Notes: generated by a model from the letters alone, not told the origin. Positions 1 through 10,000 are shown, numbered from the stretch's first letter. The stretch: 64,000 nucleotides of DNA from an uncultured Clostridia bacterium (GCA_947591605.1 CANQDF010000009.1:1-64000); one strand, 5' to 3'. Program-made: numbers and translations.

Positions 1-73
1 TATGACTATATCCCAATATTGTAATTATGAAGATAAGTGTAAATAATATAAGTATTATATATCTTTTTTTCAA
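1..73 (-). CDS. N-terminus of a membrane or secreted protein (cut by window edge)
   Basis: The first 24 codons are visible, from a TTG start whose T-T-G overlaps the TGA stop of the upstream frame (TTGA overlap). A good ribosome site, GGGAGG at 83-88, lies 9 bases upstream and decides this start. The peptide begins MKKRYIILILFTLIF, a lysine-rich start followed by a hydrophobic stretch, so a signal peptide or signal anchor is likely. The rest is outside the window. It was probably cotranscribed with the broken gene upstream, so the insertion there may lower its expression. No family can be named. Confidence 0.55.
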   Translation of the reverse strand, partial: MKKRYIILILFTLIFIITILGYSH

Positions 74-654
74 ACAATCAGTCCTCCCTTTACCTCAATT
101 TGTAAAAAAAATTCTCCGTCTAAATAAAGGTTATAAATACCATCTGCCAATGCAATAGAATATATACCGTTGTCATCTGTTACTGTTTCATACCATAAAT
201 ATTCATCTTCTGTATCAGAGAGTTTAAACCATGAAACTTTTGCATGTGCAACAGGTACTCTATTATTATCCAGCGTGTCGAAAAAGTCGACACGCTTGCA
301 GGAAATGCTTGCATTTCCTGCATTTTTTCACAGAGTATAAAGAGATTCGCGCCTCGCTATCGCTCGACACTCCCTCTTTTCCTCGGACGGGCAAAGCTCG
401 TCCTGCGGATTTTAGCCTGCGGCGCTTAAATTACCTTGAAGTGTTTTTGCAAGTTTAAATTCTTAAAAAATCATTTATTGAATCTGATTTTAGGTTTTTT
501 GACAGTCTGATTATTATCATTATAGCCGTATGTCACCTGAAAAATATGTATAGGATATGTATTTCCTAGTGTTATTGTAACTTCTACATCGTCAAATATT
601 TCCACCGATGCTGTTATAAGATATAATAGCTGTGTTCTCTATATCACTTACCAT
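70..654 (-). pseudogene. Broken gene for a small transthyretin-like beta-sandwich protein
   Basis: Two coding pieces face the same way on either side of the element at 271-509. The upstream piece (about 510-654) reads ...TLGNTYPIHIFQVTYGYNDNN. The downstream piece (70-270) reads DNNRVPVAHAKVSWFKLSD and then ETVTDDNGIYSIALADGIYN, ending at TGA 70-72. Removing the element and one copy of the 9-bp duplication joins them in frame as GYNDNNRVPVAH. The alternating pattern with DDNGIYSI resembles carboxypeptidase-regulatory or prealbumin-like folds. A second lesion is likely near 592-600, where the frame opening at ATG 654 (MVSDIENTAIISYN) ends and the main frame continues in another register. A strong promoter at 716-744 is still present. 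Function unknown; the original N-terminus is uncertain. Confidence 0.75.
271..509 (-). mobile_element. 239-bp MITE-like insertion element, copy 1
   Basis: The element is flanked by the 9-bp direct repeat ATTATTATC (262-270 and 510-518). Its ends are imperfect inverted repeats, CAGCGTGTCGA on one side and CAGACTGTCAA (read from the other strand) on the other. It contains no credible gene. One end holds two strong hairpins: GCGTGTCGA/TCGACACGC at 273-295 and an 11-bp stem at 297-322. A GC-rich core follows, with another hairpin (GGACGGG/CTCGTCC) around 385-405. A second, inverted copy lies at 39507-39743 and a fragment of one end at 3551-3577. It must be mobilised in trans if still active; no transposase is present in the window. 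Confidence 0.8.
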
Positions 655-715
655 AAATTATATTTATAATATAGTAATATAATAATATACCGCTTTTAAA
701 CCAATAATTAATATA

Positions 716-744
716 ATTATATACTGTTAAATATAAAAAGTCAA
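716..744 (-). promoter_or_regulatory. Promoter of the broken gene
   Basis: On the minus strand TTGACT (739-744) and TATAAT (716-721) are separated by 17 bp, a near-consensus sigma-A promoter. Transcription would begin near 709 and run into the broken gene at 654. The promoter is intact although the gene is not. Confidence 0.6.
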
Positions 745-869
745 ATGTTTTTACATAATATGCTGTTTTCTTTGTTAATGCGTCAATACTTTGTCATATT
801 TTTTCACAGTGCAGGTTTTCAAGGGCAAGGTAAAGATTTTTAGGGATATTAAATTGACGTGTAAAAAGC

Positions 870-898
870 TTGCTTTTTAACCTGATTGATATTATAAT
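870..898 (+). promoter_or_regulatory. Promoter of the flavin reductase gene
   Basis: TTGCTT (870-875), a 17-bp spacer and TATAAT (893-898) give a good sigma-A promoter about 60 bases before the ATG. The stretch between the two divergent promoters (745-869) is AT-rich and shows nothing else recognisable. Confidence 0.6.
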
Positions 899-964
899 CG
901 TATGTGAAAGTGTGACCCTTGTTAAAAGGCGTCATATCAAAATTTATGAATCGAGGTAATTGCT

Positions 965-1528
965 ATGAGAAAAAAGCTTAAACTTACCGAAGGGATCTAT
1001 CCTATGCCCGTACTTATGGTTGCCACCTACAATGATGACGGAAGTGTAAATGTTATGAATGCTGCGTGGGGAACTATGCAGGAGCGAGGAACGGTGGCTT
1101 TAAATCTGACGGAATCGCACAAGACGGTCAGCAACATTAAAGCCAGAGGTGCATTTACGGTCAGCATTGCCGATGCAGCTCATGTGGCTGAGGCAGATTA
1201 TTTTGGCGTTGTTTCCGGCAACGATGAGCCGCATAAATTTGAAAAAAGCGGGCTGACTGCGGAAAGGGCGGAAACGGTTGACGCACCCGTTATTTTGGAA
1301 TTTCCGCTGTGTCTTGAGTGTGAATTTGTTGAGTACCAGGATAATGCCTATGGAGTGGGAGTTATCGGCAAGGTTGTAAATATTACTGCCGATGAGAGCG
1401 TTATGGCAGGAGATAAAGTAGATATATCTCTCGTGAATGCAATTGCTTTTGACCCTTATACACACGGATATTACAAGGTGAGCGAAAGAGTGGGAGAGGC
1501 ATTCAGGGACGGACTTAAATTAAAATAA
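965..1528 (+). CDS. Flavin reductase family protein
   Basis: This 187-residue protein matches the flavin reductase / DIM6-NTAB FMN-binding split-barrel family across its whole length. Visible marks are the N-terminal PMPVLMVATYNDDGSVNVM strand region, where main-chain and side-chain contacts to FMN are made in the family, NLTESHKTVSNI, and the FGVVSGNDEPHKFEKSGL segment that follows the barrel core. It is cytosolic and probably binds FMN; the substrate cannot be told from sequence, and members of this family include NADH:FMN oxidoreductases and uncharacterised flavoproteins. GAGG at 953-956 precedes the ATG. It stands alone: its own promoter lies at 870-898 and a bidirectional terminator follows, facing gltX. 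Confidence 0.85.
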   Translation: MRKKLKLTEGIYPMPVLMVATYNDDGSVNVMNAAWGTMQERGTVALNLTESHKTVSNIKARGAFTVSIADAAHVAEADYFGVVSGNDEPHKFEKSGLTAERAETVDAPVILEFPLCLECEFVEYQDNAYGVGVIGKVVNITADESVMAGDKVDISLVNAIAFDPYTHGYYKVSERVGEAFRDGLKLK

Positions 1529-1544
1529 AATGTCGGTTATGACT

Positions 1545-1594
1545 AAAAAAGGACTGATGCAAATTATACAATCTCTGCATCAGTCCTTTTTTTA
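1545..1594. terminator. Bidirectional terminator between the flavin reductase and gltX
   Basis: The 11-bp perfect stem GGACTGATGCA (1551-1561) / TGCATCAGTCC (1576-1586) has a T run on its 3' side and an A run on its 5' side, so it can stop transcription from both converging genes. Confidence 0.85.
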
Positions 1595-3037
1595 TTACTT
1601 TGTCAGCATCTCAATACCCTTGTTAAGCCTTTTTAAGCTCTCCTCCTTGCCAAGCAGCTCGGCAAGCTCGCTTGCGCCGCATGGAGAGGTGGGTTTGCCG
1701 GAGAGCGCTGTCCTTACGGGCCACAGCATCTGTCCGTTTTTAATGCCAAGCTCACCTATCAATGCGATCAGCGCATTGTAGATACTATCATTTGTCCATT
1801 CGTCCAGACCCTCCAGTACAGGCACAGCCTTTTTGAGATGTTCAAGACACATCTCCTCTGTAGTCTTCATTTTTTTGTGAACATAGAGTGACGTTTCGTA
1901 TTTAGGCAGTTCGTCAACAAAATCCACCATATCGGCTATTTCGTTTATGGTGCCTATGCGTGTCTGCACATAGGAGGCAAGCTTTTTAAGGTCAATGCCG
2001 TCTGTTTTGACAGAGGCTTTGAGTACAGGCTCCGCAAGCGAATAAAATTTGTCAAAGTCAAGCTTTTTAATATATTCGCCGTTCATCCATGTGAGCTTTA
2101 CAGGGTCAAATATTGCGGGCGACTTGGAAAGCCCCTTTATATCAAAAGCTTCGACAAGTTCGTCTATTGTAAAAATTTCACAATTTACCGACGGTGACCA
2201 GCCGAGAAGTGCTATATAGTTTATTATTGCCTCTGGCAGATAGCCCTTTTCAAGCAGATCCTGAAAGGAAGCGTCACCGTTCCTTTTGGAGAGCTTGCTG
2301 TGCTGATCCTTCATAACGGGAGGCAGGTGGATATATGTAGGTATATCCCAGCCAAAGGCGTCATAAAGCAGGTTATACTTTGGTGTGGAGGAGAGATACT
2401 CGTCGCCTCTTACAACATGTGTTATGTGCATATTGTGGTCATCTATAACATTTGCAAAATTGTAGGTTGGATAACCGTCCGATTTTATAAGTATCTGATC
2501 CTCAAGGTCGGCATTGGGTACGGTAATATCACCGTATACCTCATCATGAAAGGTGGTGGTGCCGTCCTTTATTTTCTGACGTATGACATAGGGCGTGCCG
2601 TCGGCAAGCTTTTGCGCAATTTCCTCCTTGGATAAGGAAAGACAGTGACGGTCGTATTTTGCCACCTGCTCATGCCCGGAGGTTTCGCTTTTAAGGCTGT
2701 CCAGGCGCTCCTTTGTGCAGAAGCAGTAATACGCCTCTCCCTTTTCAACAAGCTCAAGGGCATATTTAAGATAGTCGTTTTTTCTTTCGCTCTGTACATA
2801 AGGGCCGTAAGGACCGCCTACATCCGGACCCTCGTCATGCTTTATGCCCGAAAGCTTAAGAGTGTTGTATATTATATCCGTAGCACCGTCCACAAACCTT
2901 TCACGGTCGGTATCCTCTATGCGCAGCACAAATTTGCCGCCCTGCGACTTTGCTATGAGGTATTCATAAAGTGCCGTGCGCAGATTGCCTATGTGCATAT
3001 ATCCCGTTGGGCTTGGTGCAAAACGTGTTCTTATCAT
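1595..3037 (-). CDS. gltX: Glutamate--tRNA ligase
   Basis: This 480-residue class I aminoacyl-tRNA synthetase charges tRNA-Glu in the cytosol. The N-terminus [20 protein letters not shown] carries the HIGH-type ATP motif (HIGN), and [10 protein letters not shown] carries the KMSKS-type loop (KLSKR). The length fits bacterial GltX. The frame is open for a further 25 codons upstream, but the start is set at ATG 3035-3037, because the family begins with [12 protein letters not shown] and an AGGAAG site lies just upstream. It is the last gene of a likely three-gene minus-strand unit; the preceding ORF ends 19 bp before the start. Glutamylation may serve tRNA-Gln too if GatCAB is used, which is usual in Bacillota but not visible here. 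Confidence 0.95.
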   Translation of the reverse strand: MIRTRFAPSPTGYMHIGNLRTALYEYLIAKSQGGKFVLRIEDTDRERFVDGATDIIYNTLKLSGIKHDEGPDVGGPYGPYVQSERKNDYLKYALELVEKGEAYYCFCTKERLDSLKSETSGHEQVAKYDRHCLSLSKEEIAQKLADGTPYVIRQKIKDGTTTFHDEVYGDITVPNADLEDQILIKSDGYPTYNFANVIDDHNMHITHVVRGDEYLSSTPKYNLLYDAFGWDIPTYIHLPPVMKDQHSKLSKRNGDASFQDLLEKGYLPEAIINYIALLGWSPSVNCEIFTIDELVEAFDIKGLSKSPAIFDPVKLTWMNGEYIKKLDFDKFYSLAEPVLKASVKTDGIDLKKLASYVQTRIGTINEIADMVDFVDELPKYETSLYVHKKMKTTEEMCLEHLKKAVPVLEGLDEWTNDSIYNALIALIGELGIKNGQMLWPVRTALSGKPTSPCGASELAELLGKEESLKRLNKGIEMLTK

Positions 3038-3056
3038 TAAAAAACTTCCTTTCGGT

Positions 3057-3530
3057 TTATTGTTCGTCGTAATAGGTATAGCTGTATATGGCTTCCCTGA
3101 GCTCCTGTGCAAGGCTGTTAAGTGCGGTCACAATATGATTTTTGGATTGGACCGCATTGCCGCTGTTGTAACTTTCGGTAAGCTGGTTTGAGTTTTCAAG
3201 ATTTGTGCTGGATGCGGCATAGGTAAGCATGGTTTCGGCATAATATGCCTTTTTGAGCACGGTATCCGCATTTTTCATGCTTTCGGTGTAACCTGCGATA
3301 TATTCCTCCTGAGTATCCGTCATTCCAAAGCTGTTAAGCAGCTCCATACATTCCGCTGCGGCCGAGTCAACGGCGGAGTCAAGCTCTTTTTCGGCTTTTG
3401 CGTGGCTAATATTGAGGTATGCAAAGTAAGCTATATTGCTTGCAATAACAACAGCCAGAGCGGCACCGAGCACAATTGAAACTATTTTATATACATCGGT
3501 CCCTTTTTTCTGCTTTTTTGCTTTACTCAT
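3057..3530 (-). CDS. Small single-pass membrane protein of unknown function
   Basis: This 157-residue protein has a basic N-terminus ([10 protein letters not shown]), one hydrophobic segment at about residues 15-40 and a long, alanine- and glutamate-rich helical region that should lie outside the membrane. The predicted helices could form a coiled coil. No catalytic motif is visible and I do not recognise a family. A GGAGG site lies 5-10 bases before the ATG. It sits 19 bp upstream of gltX, so it is probably transcribed with it, which says little about its role. A fragment of the insertion element lies just upstream at 3551-3577. Confidence 0.6.
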   Translation of the reverse strand: MSKAKKQKKGTDVYKIVSIVLGAALAVVIASNIAYFAYLNISHAKAEKELDSAVDSAAAECMELLNSFGMTDTQEEYIAGYTESMKNADTVLKKAYYAETMLTYAASSTNLENSNQLTESYNSGNAVQSKNHIVTALNSLAQELREAIYSYTYYDEQ

Positions 3531-3550
3531 TCGGTTTCCTCCTTTGTTAA

Positions 3551-3577
3551 GATCTGATTTTAGGTTTTTGACAGTCC
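3551..3577 (-). repeat. Solo end fragment of the insertion element
   Basis: About 26 bases (ATCTGATTTTAGG then TTTTTGACAGTC) match the right-hand end of copy 1 at 482-507, with one T fewer in the T run. No other part of the element is present. It lies in the short gap between two minus-strand genes, just ahead of the ribosome site of the 3530 gene. Confidence 0.6.
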
Positions 3578-3625
3578 GCAGCTTATTACTAAGCCTTTGT
3601 ATTCGGCAGGGTATTTACTTGTCGG

Positions 3626-4777
3626 TTAAATAAGGTCAAGCTGCTGGAGCTTTTCATAGATGAGTTCTGCCAGTATCTCATTGCCTTTTTCCGACAGCCT
3701 TTTGCCGTTTGAGATAAATGAAGGAGGCACGCTTCCGCTGCGCAGAGCCTTAGCATCGTTTGAATTTATTTCAATTGAGTATTGGTTGTATACATCGCTT
3801 GTAAGGTATTCTCTCAGGTTTATATAATGGCTTTTAAATTCGCTCATAAGTGCCTGTTCATAGGGAGCAAGGGTTTCCTCGTCACCCGTTACGGAGCCGA
3901 TTATTATATACTTATCCTTGCCGTTAAGTTTTATCATATCACGGTATATTTCCGTAAGCTCCTCCGGCGTGTGCCCTGTGCAGTCCCCGCCGAAAAAGTA
4001 TATGCCCGTATAATCCTTTATGTTTGCCATTGCGTTTGTAACAACGGTAGTGGGCGTGGATACGTTTATTTCCTTGCCGGGCTGCGACCTTTTAAAGCAG
4101 AGCTTGCCTCCGCTGTATTCTATGCTGCCGTCTATGCCGGCTATTGTGCATGGGTTAAGACCGGAATTTGTTTTGTCCTGAAGCAGTATGTCCTCGTTGT
4201 CAAGGTAGCTTTTAAGCCGTATTTCGACAGGAGAAACGGATGCGGGTATCTTGAACGGCTGTACCATCATGGGTATGCTGCCCTGCTTGCCTGCCGTGAC
4301 CTGTATCTTGTCCCCCTCAAGCCCCGAGGCGATAACACTGTTGACGTCTGCACCGATATTTGTAAGCTTTTCCGATAAGTGATAGGTGAAAAACGTTGTT
4401 GCATTTGCCGAGTTGTCGGAGAAGGAATCTCCCCAGCATATTATGGATTTGCCGTAATCATATGCCCCCGAGCTCGTTACCGAGTCCTCGGCGGTGCTGC
4501 CGGGCGAGGTGTCCTCAAAGCCCTCCTTTGCGTCAAGGTATTTGCTGTTAAGGCTGTTGCGGTTCAGGGAATAATCCGCATGGGGTATAATGTTAAAAAA
4601 CTTGTCTGCCGCAATAAAGCCTATAAGCAAAACCAACATAACGGTTAAAAATATTATTATGCGTTTTTCGGTAATGGCGGTTTTGTTTTGCAGATAGCTT
4701 ATTGTTTTTTCGTTAACGCTGTCGGGCAGGTCTGTTTTTTTGTTTTGCGTCTTGGGCTTTTTATCCGTATTTTTCAA
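3626..4777 (-). CDS. Membrane-anchored SGNH/GDSL-like protein, possibly inactive
   Basis: This 383-residue protein has a charged cytoplasmic segment, one transmembrane helix (about residues 40-60, IIIFLTVMLVLLIGFIAA) and an extracytoplasmic domain with an SGNH-type first block, IICWGDSFSDN. The expected later blocks are altered: the GxND block reads FFGGDCTG and the final DxxH block reads SNGKRLSEKG, with Ser and Arg where the catalytic Asp and His belong. The fold is therefore probably SGNH but the catalytic triad looks incomplete. The start is a TTG at 4775-4777 preceded by GGAGG (4784-4788); an upstream in-frame ATG has no ribosome site. It has its own promoter at 4848-4874. Function unknown; a role with cell-envelope glycans would be a guess. 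Confidence 0.6.
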   Translation of the reverse strand: MKNTDKKPKTQNKKTDLPDSVNEKTISYLQNKTAITEKRIIIFLTVMLVLLIGFIAADKFFNIIPHADYSLNRNSLNSKYLDAKEGFEDTSPGSTAEDSVTSSGAYDYGKSIICWGDSFSDNSANATTFFTYHLSEKLTNIGADVNSVIASGLEGDKIQVTAGKQGSIPMMVQPFKIPASVSPVEIRLKSYLDNEDILLQDKTNSGLNPCTIAGIDGSIEYSGGKLCFKRSQPGKEINVSTPTTVVTNAMANIKDYTGIYFFGGDCTGHTPEELTEIYRDMIKLNGKDKYIIIGSVTGDEETLAPYEQALMSEFKSHYINLREYLTSDVYNQYSIEINSNDAKALRSGSVPPSFISNGKRLSEKGNEILAELIYEKLQQLDLI

Positions 4778-4847
4778 TGGGTACCTCCATATAAACAAAA
4801 AACTTGATTACAGTAATTATGCAAAAAAATTGCTCAACACACCTTAG

Positions 4848-4874
4848 TTTATAATAATATTGCAAAAAAGTCAA
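4848..4874 (-). promoter_or_regulatory. Promoter of the SGNH-like gene and possibly the gltX operon
   Basis: Minus-strand TTGACT (4869-4874) and TATAAA (4848-4853) are spaced 15 bp, slightly short. The promoter is back to back with the plus-strand promoter at 4894-4921. Confidence 0.45.
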
Positions 4875-4893
4875 CAAAATACTTAATTTATAT

Positions 4894-4921
4894 TTGAACG
4901 TGCGGAAAAATGTGATATAAT
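4894..4921 (+). promoter_or_regulatory. Promoter of the c-di-GMP regulator and kinase unit
   Basis: TTGAAC (4894-4899), a 16-bp spacer and TATAAT (4916-4921) with an extended TG at 4913-4914 make a strong sigma-A promoter. It is 38 bp from the ATG, which has GGGAGGA before it. Confidence 0.65.
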
Positions 4922-4958
4922 GAACACATAATATATGTTTTTTCGGGAGGAATAATTT

Positions 4959-6992
4959 ATGTCGGATAAAAAAGTGGTGCTGGTAGTGGACGATTCCATC
5001 TCCAACCTAAAAAATGCCGAGGAAGTACTTAAAGATAAATATACACTTGCACTTGTCAAATCCGGCAAAATGGCGTTGGATTATCTTGCATCCAATACAC
5101 CGGATCTGATTTTGCTGGATATTATGATGCCGGATATGGACGGCTTTGAAACCATGCGCTTAATAAAGGCAAACCCCGTTACCCAAAAGATACCCGTTAT
5201 TTTTCTTACCGTTGACGCCAATGTCGAAACGGAAAAGGAGGGCTTCAGGCTGGGCGCTCAGGACTTTATTAAAAAACCGTTTGTGCCAGAGATAATGATA
5301 TACCGCATTGAGGCCCTTATAGAGCTTGACAGCCTCAGAAAAAAGCTCGAGGCACAGGTAAACAAAAAAACAAGGCAGCTTGAAATAGCCACGCTGCAGG
5401 TTATATCCTGTGTTGCGGATATAGTAGACAACAAAAGTATTTACACAAAGGGTCATTCCGTGCGTGTTGCTGGCTATGCCGAGGAAATAGCAAAACGTAT
5501 CGGTATGGGCGATAAGGAAATATACAACATATATTATATCTCTCTCCTGCACGATATAGGCAAGCTTGTGGCGCCCTATGACGACCCGTCCAAGTATGAA
5601 ACCGAAATGGACGATGAGGAGCGTGCCATTATGTATAAGCACTGCTCAACGGGTGCCGACCTGCTCAAGGAGTTTACCATTTTTGACAATATCACCGACG
5701 GAGCAAGGTATCATCACGAAAGATATGACGGCAGAGGCAACGTAAGCGGCCTCAGCGGCGATGAAATACCGCTTGTTGCAAGGATAATAGCAGTTGCAAA
5801 TGCCTATGACAATATGAAGTCCTTCAGGAGCTACAGGAAGCCCCTGACCGACGAAGAGGCAAAAAAGCTGCTGCTCAGGGAGAGAGGCTGTGCATTTGAC
5901 CCTGCGATAGCGGATATAGTTATTGATATGATAGATAGCGGATACAAGCTTAACAGCCTTTTAAGCACTTATGAATCGGATATATCGCAGTTTGGCAATG
6001 CTATTTTGCACAAGGTGCTAAACGAATATACAGACGAAATAAAAATCGAGGCGCAGAAGGACGACCTCACGGGCCTCTGGGACAGAAAATATACCGAATC
6101 CGCAGTAAACGAATATCTGGAGCGTGACAGCGGAAGCGGCGTTATGTACATGCTTGATATGGATAACTTCAAGCAGATAAACGATACCTACGGACATATC
6201 AAGGGGGACGAGGTGCTTGTAAGGTTTGCCGACATACTTAAGGCAAACTTTAGGGAAAGCGATATTATATGCCGTATAGGCGGTGACGAGTTTATAGTAT
6301 TCAGCAAGGGCAAGCCGGGAGATCTAAACCCAAAGGCGGCAGCGGACAGGATAATAGGCATACTTACAGACGACGAGCTGCTTAAAAGCTACGGCTTTTC
6401 GGTATCGGTGGGCATAGCGGTAGCGCCTAACGACGGTATAAGCTTTGCGGAGCTTTACAACAACTCCGATAAAGCGCTTTACTACGTCAAGCAAAACGGC
6501 AAGGGCGGAGCGCATTTTTACAATGATTTTGCCGAGAATATATTGTCATCCGACGTAAGCGGCGGACGTGCCACCCTTGCGGATATTGAATATATCAAAA
6601 ATATGTTTGAGGAAAACAATATAGAGGGCGCTCTTAAGGTGGAGTACGGCAATTTTAAAAACATATACCATTTTGTGGAAAGATGTATAGCACGTACCCA
6701 GCAGAATGCGGAGCTTGTGCTCTTTACGCTGCTGGACGCCTATGGGGAAATGCCCGATGTGCTCTCACTTAAGCAGGCAAGCGATGTGTTTACAAAATCG
6801 GTGTGCGAGAGTATAAGGCGGGGAGATGTTTTTACGGGCTTTTCAAGCAGCCAGTTTGTTGTTATACTTATGAATGTTGCCGAGGGTGCGGGCAATGTTA
6901 TTGCGGAGCGCATCAAGGCAAGGTTCAATGCCTCAAAGGGAGATCTGCCCGTTGAGCTGGCGTATGACGTGCAGCCCATAGAGGCAAAATAA
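4959..6992 (+). CDS. Response regulator with HD-GYP and GGDEF domains
   Basis: The 677-residue protein carries a receiver domain (about 5-120; phospho-acceptor Asp54 in LILLDIMMPDMDG), then an HD-GYP phosphodiesterase domain (about 145-330; LLHDIGK and HHERYDGRG), then a GGDEF domain (about 355-520; RIGGDEF intact). Residues about 545-677 look like a second, degenerate GGDEF-type fold without the signature. HD-GYP domains hydrolyse and GGDEF domains make c-di-GMP in known families, so the protein could do both or one domain may be regulatory. After the DGRG motif the usual YP is replaced by NVSGL, so HD-GYP activity is not certain. It lies 19 bp before a hybrid histidine kinase and is probably its partner. 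Confidence 0.9.
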   Translation: MSDKKVVLVVDDSISNLKNAEEVLKDKYTLALVKSGKMALDYLASNTPDLILLDIMMPDMDGFETMRLIKANPVTQKIPVIFLTVDANVETEKEGFRLGAQDFIKKPFVPEIMIYRIEALIELDSLRKKLEAQVNKKTRQLEIATLQVISCVADIVDNKSIYTKGHSVRVAGYAEEIAKRIGMGDKEIYNIYYISLLHDIGKLVAPYDDPSKYETEMDDEERAIMYKHCSTGADLLKEFTIFDNITDGARYHHERYDGRGNVSGLSGDEIPLVARIIAVANAYDNMKSFRSYRKPLTDEEAKKLLLRERGCAFDPAIADIVIDMIDSGYKLNSLLSTYESDISQFGNAILHKVLNEYTDEIKIEAQKDDLTGLWDRKYTESAVNEYLERDSGSGVMYMLDMDNFKQINDTYGHIKGDEVLVRFADILKANFRESDIICRIGGDEFIVFSKGKPGDLNPKAAADRIIGILTDDELLKSYGFSVSVGIAVAPNDGISFAELYNNSDKALYYVKQNGKGGAHFYNDFAENILSSDVSGGRATLADIEYIKNMFEENNIEGALKVEYGNFKNIYHFVERCIARTQQNAELVLFTLLDAYGEMPDVLSLKQASDVFTKSVCESIRRGDVFTGFSSSQFVVILMNVAEGAGNVIAERIKARFNASKGDLPVELAYDVQPIEAK

Positions 6993-7011
6993 CTAAAAGG
7001 ACAGTGATATT

Positions 7012-10000
7012 ATGGACAGGCTTAAAGATCTGGTAAAGGAGCATAAGTCCTTTGCAGTTACAAGCGGTATTATACTTGCCGTTTTTGTGCTGTTTGCGCT
7101 GTGCTGCAATATTATTATCGCAAATATGCTTTTAAAAAGGTACGACAAGGTGATGGGTCCGTCATACTGCGGCTCTGCAACACAGAATATAGCGGACAAG
7201 GCAATGGTCTGCAATATGGTAAATTCAAGGCTTTATGATGTTCTGCCGGAGGGCAGCGCCGCAGTGGGTGAGGCATATGCCTCCCTTACGGACGAAAATG
7301 TACTTATTATAGGCTCGGATATTGTAACAAACGGTATAAAATATCACGTTGATGCAAACGGAATGAGGCAGGATACCTCATATACGGGCGAGGAGATGCC
7401 TGCGGGTATTGATTATAATGCGGGCGGCAAAACGGGTACAGCTGTTTTTACCTATACCGAAAGCTTTGATAATGCCGTTATTTCTACAAGCTGTATGGTG
7501 GATTCGCTTATGCCGGACAATGCACCCGACAGTGAATACAGGTGGTATCTTGTAAGCATAAAAAGTACGCACGCAGGTGAAATAAAGGACTGCTATGATG
7601 AAAATTTTATCGGCAGGAGCATTAATTCCGTTATTGAGGGCTTTGATAAGTCTGTGCCCGATCTTGGTGCGGACGAACACGATCCAAGGCAAAAAACCAT
7701 AAATATAGACGGTACAAAGGGCCGCATGTACTACACTACGGATGTTGTGTATCCGTCGGGCGGCAGCGGACTTGCATTTTTTGCTTTTATACCAAACTCG
7801 GTAATTTATGACGGACTTGGCGGGTTTACCGCATTCAGTACGTTTTTTTTGCTTGTAATAATAGCAATTGTTTTTGCGGTAAACTGGAACTCCTATAAAA
7901 ACAAGCTCAAGGCAGAGGAGGCGTCAAAGGTAAAAAGCAATTTTCTTGCAAATATGAGCCATGAGATACGTACTCCAATGAATGCGGTTATAGGAATGAG
8001 CGATATACTTTTAAGGCGTGATCTGTCAATACAGGTGCGCAATGATGTTTCGGTAATACATAACGCAGCTGCCGTGCTTATGTCACTTATAAACGATATA
8101 CTGGATTTTTCAAAGATAGAATCGGGTAAGTTTGAGATAATAAATGACGAATACTATTTTCCGGAGCTTATATCCGAGGTTATAAACGTTATAGCGGTAA
8201 GGCTCAACGACAGCCCCGTAAAACTGCTTACGGAGATAAACCCCAGTATACCCGTAAGGATGATAGGCGATGACGTAAGGATAAGGCAGATACTTATAAA
8301 CCTTCTCAGCAATGCCGTAAAATACACAAACGACGGCTATATACACCTTATTGCGGATTGGAGCCTTATTGAAAACGGTGAAACAACAATAAGCATAACC
8401 GTAAAGGATACGGGCATCGGTATGAAGGAGAGCGATATGCAGATGCTCTTCAGCAATTTTACGCAGCTTGACACAAAACGCAATAAATATGTTACCGGTA
8501 CGGGCCTCGGGCTTGCCATAAGCAAGGATCTGGCGCAAAAGATGGGCGGCAACATAGAGGTCGAAAGCAAATACGGAGAAGGCTCTGCCTTTAAATTTAC
8601 CTTTAAAAACAAAGTAAACCGATATGAGGCTACCGCTGCCATAGAAAAGGATGATGATGTTTATCTGCTTATCTATGATGAGGACGAGGTTATACTGGAT
8701 AATTTCAGAAATATACTTAAATCGCTTGGTCTTAAATATTCGGTATGCAGCAATATAGAAAGGCTGGAGAGGTACAGTGCGGTAACCATGGTTCTGTTCA
8801 GAAAGAGGTATTACAATATACTTTCAAAATCATCCATAATAAAAAATAAGCCCGAGATGGTTGCCATTATGGAGATAGGAGAATTTCTCAACGACGATAT
8901 GCAGGGTGTAAGACAGATATATCTGCCCCTTGTTTCGCTCCAGCTGCCCGACCTTATAAACAACAGCGAAAACGGCGATGTTATCCTGTCAGATAACAAA
9001 AAGGCAAACGAAACGGAATATAATGCTTCCATTATAATAGTTGATGATAATATAACAAACCTTGCCGTTGCAAAGGGGCTGCTTGCCCAGTACAAGATGT
9101 CCGTTGATACGGCTTCAAGCGGCCGTGAGGCTATAGACAAGATAAAACGCAATGAGTACGACCTTGTTTTTATGGATTATATGATGCCCGAGATGGACGG
9201 CTCGGAGGCTGTGCAGATAATAAGAGCCTTGGACGGGGAAAAATATAAAAAGCTGCCTATAATTGCGCTTACAGCCAGCATTGAGAGCAGCACAAAGGCA
9301 AGGCTTTTAAGGGAGGGCTTTAATGACCATGTGGCAAAGCCTATCAACGTAAAAAAGCTTGAATCGGTCTTATCACGCTATTTAAGCAGCAAGGCTGCCG
9401 TTTTGCAAAGGGCGGCGCAGCAGGTATCGGGACAGCATACCGCAAAACCCAAAACATACAGCAGATATATAGATACCGAAGCGGGCATACAGCAGATGGG
9501 CGGTCAGGAGTCGGGCTATATAAGTGTGCTGAGCACCTATCTTGAAGATATGAAAAAGCGCAAGGAAGAGCTCTTTGACATAATTAAAAAGGGTGATGTA
9601 TCTCTTTTTGTAATTTATGTGCATGCCATCAAGGGAGCGTCCGCAGGTGTAAGGGCAGACAGGCTGTCGGAGCTTGCCGCAGAGCTGGAAAGGCTCGGCA
9701 AGGCAAAGGATATGGCAAAGATAGACGAAAGGCTGCAGCCGTTTTTTACCGAGCTTGAAAATGTAATAAATTATGCACAATACTGCATCAATAAATATAA
9801 CAGCAAAAATGATATAATAAACAAGCCTTATAGGGATACCATTCCCGAGGACAGCCTTAAAAAGCTTGTGCAGTACTCGGGCGAATTTAATATGGTAAAA
9901 ATTGATAAGGTGCTTTTGGAGCTTTCCGATTATACCTATTGCGAGAGAGATACACAGGCGCTTAAAAGGCTTAAGGCAGCGGCAAACGACTATGATTATC

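Noticed and set aside
231-458. Short forward open frames across the first element copy
   Set aside because: They run through the hairpins and GC-rich core of the insertion element, lack ribosome sites and match no family.
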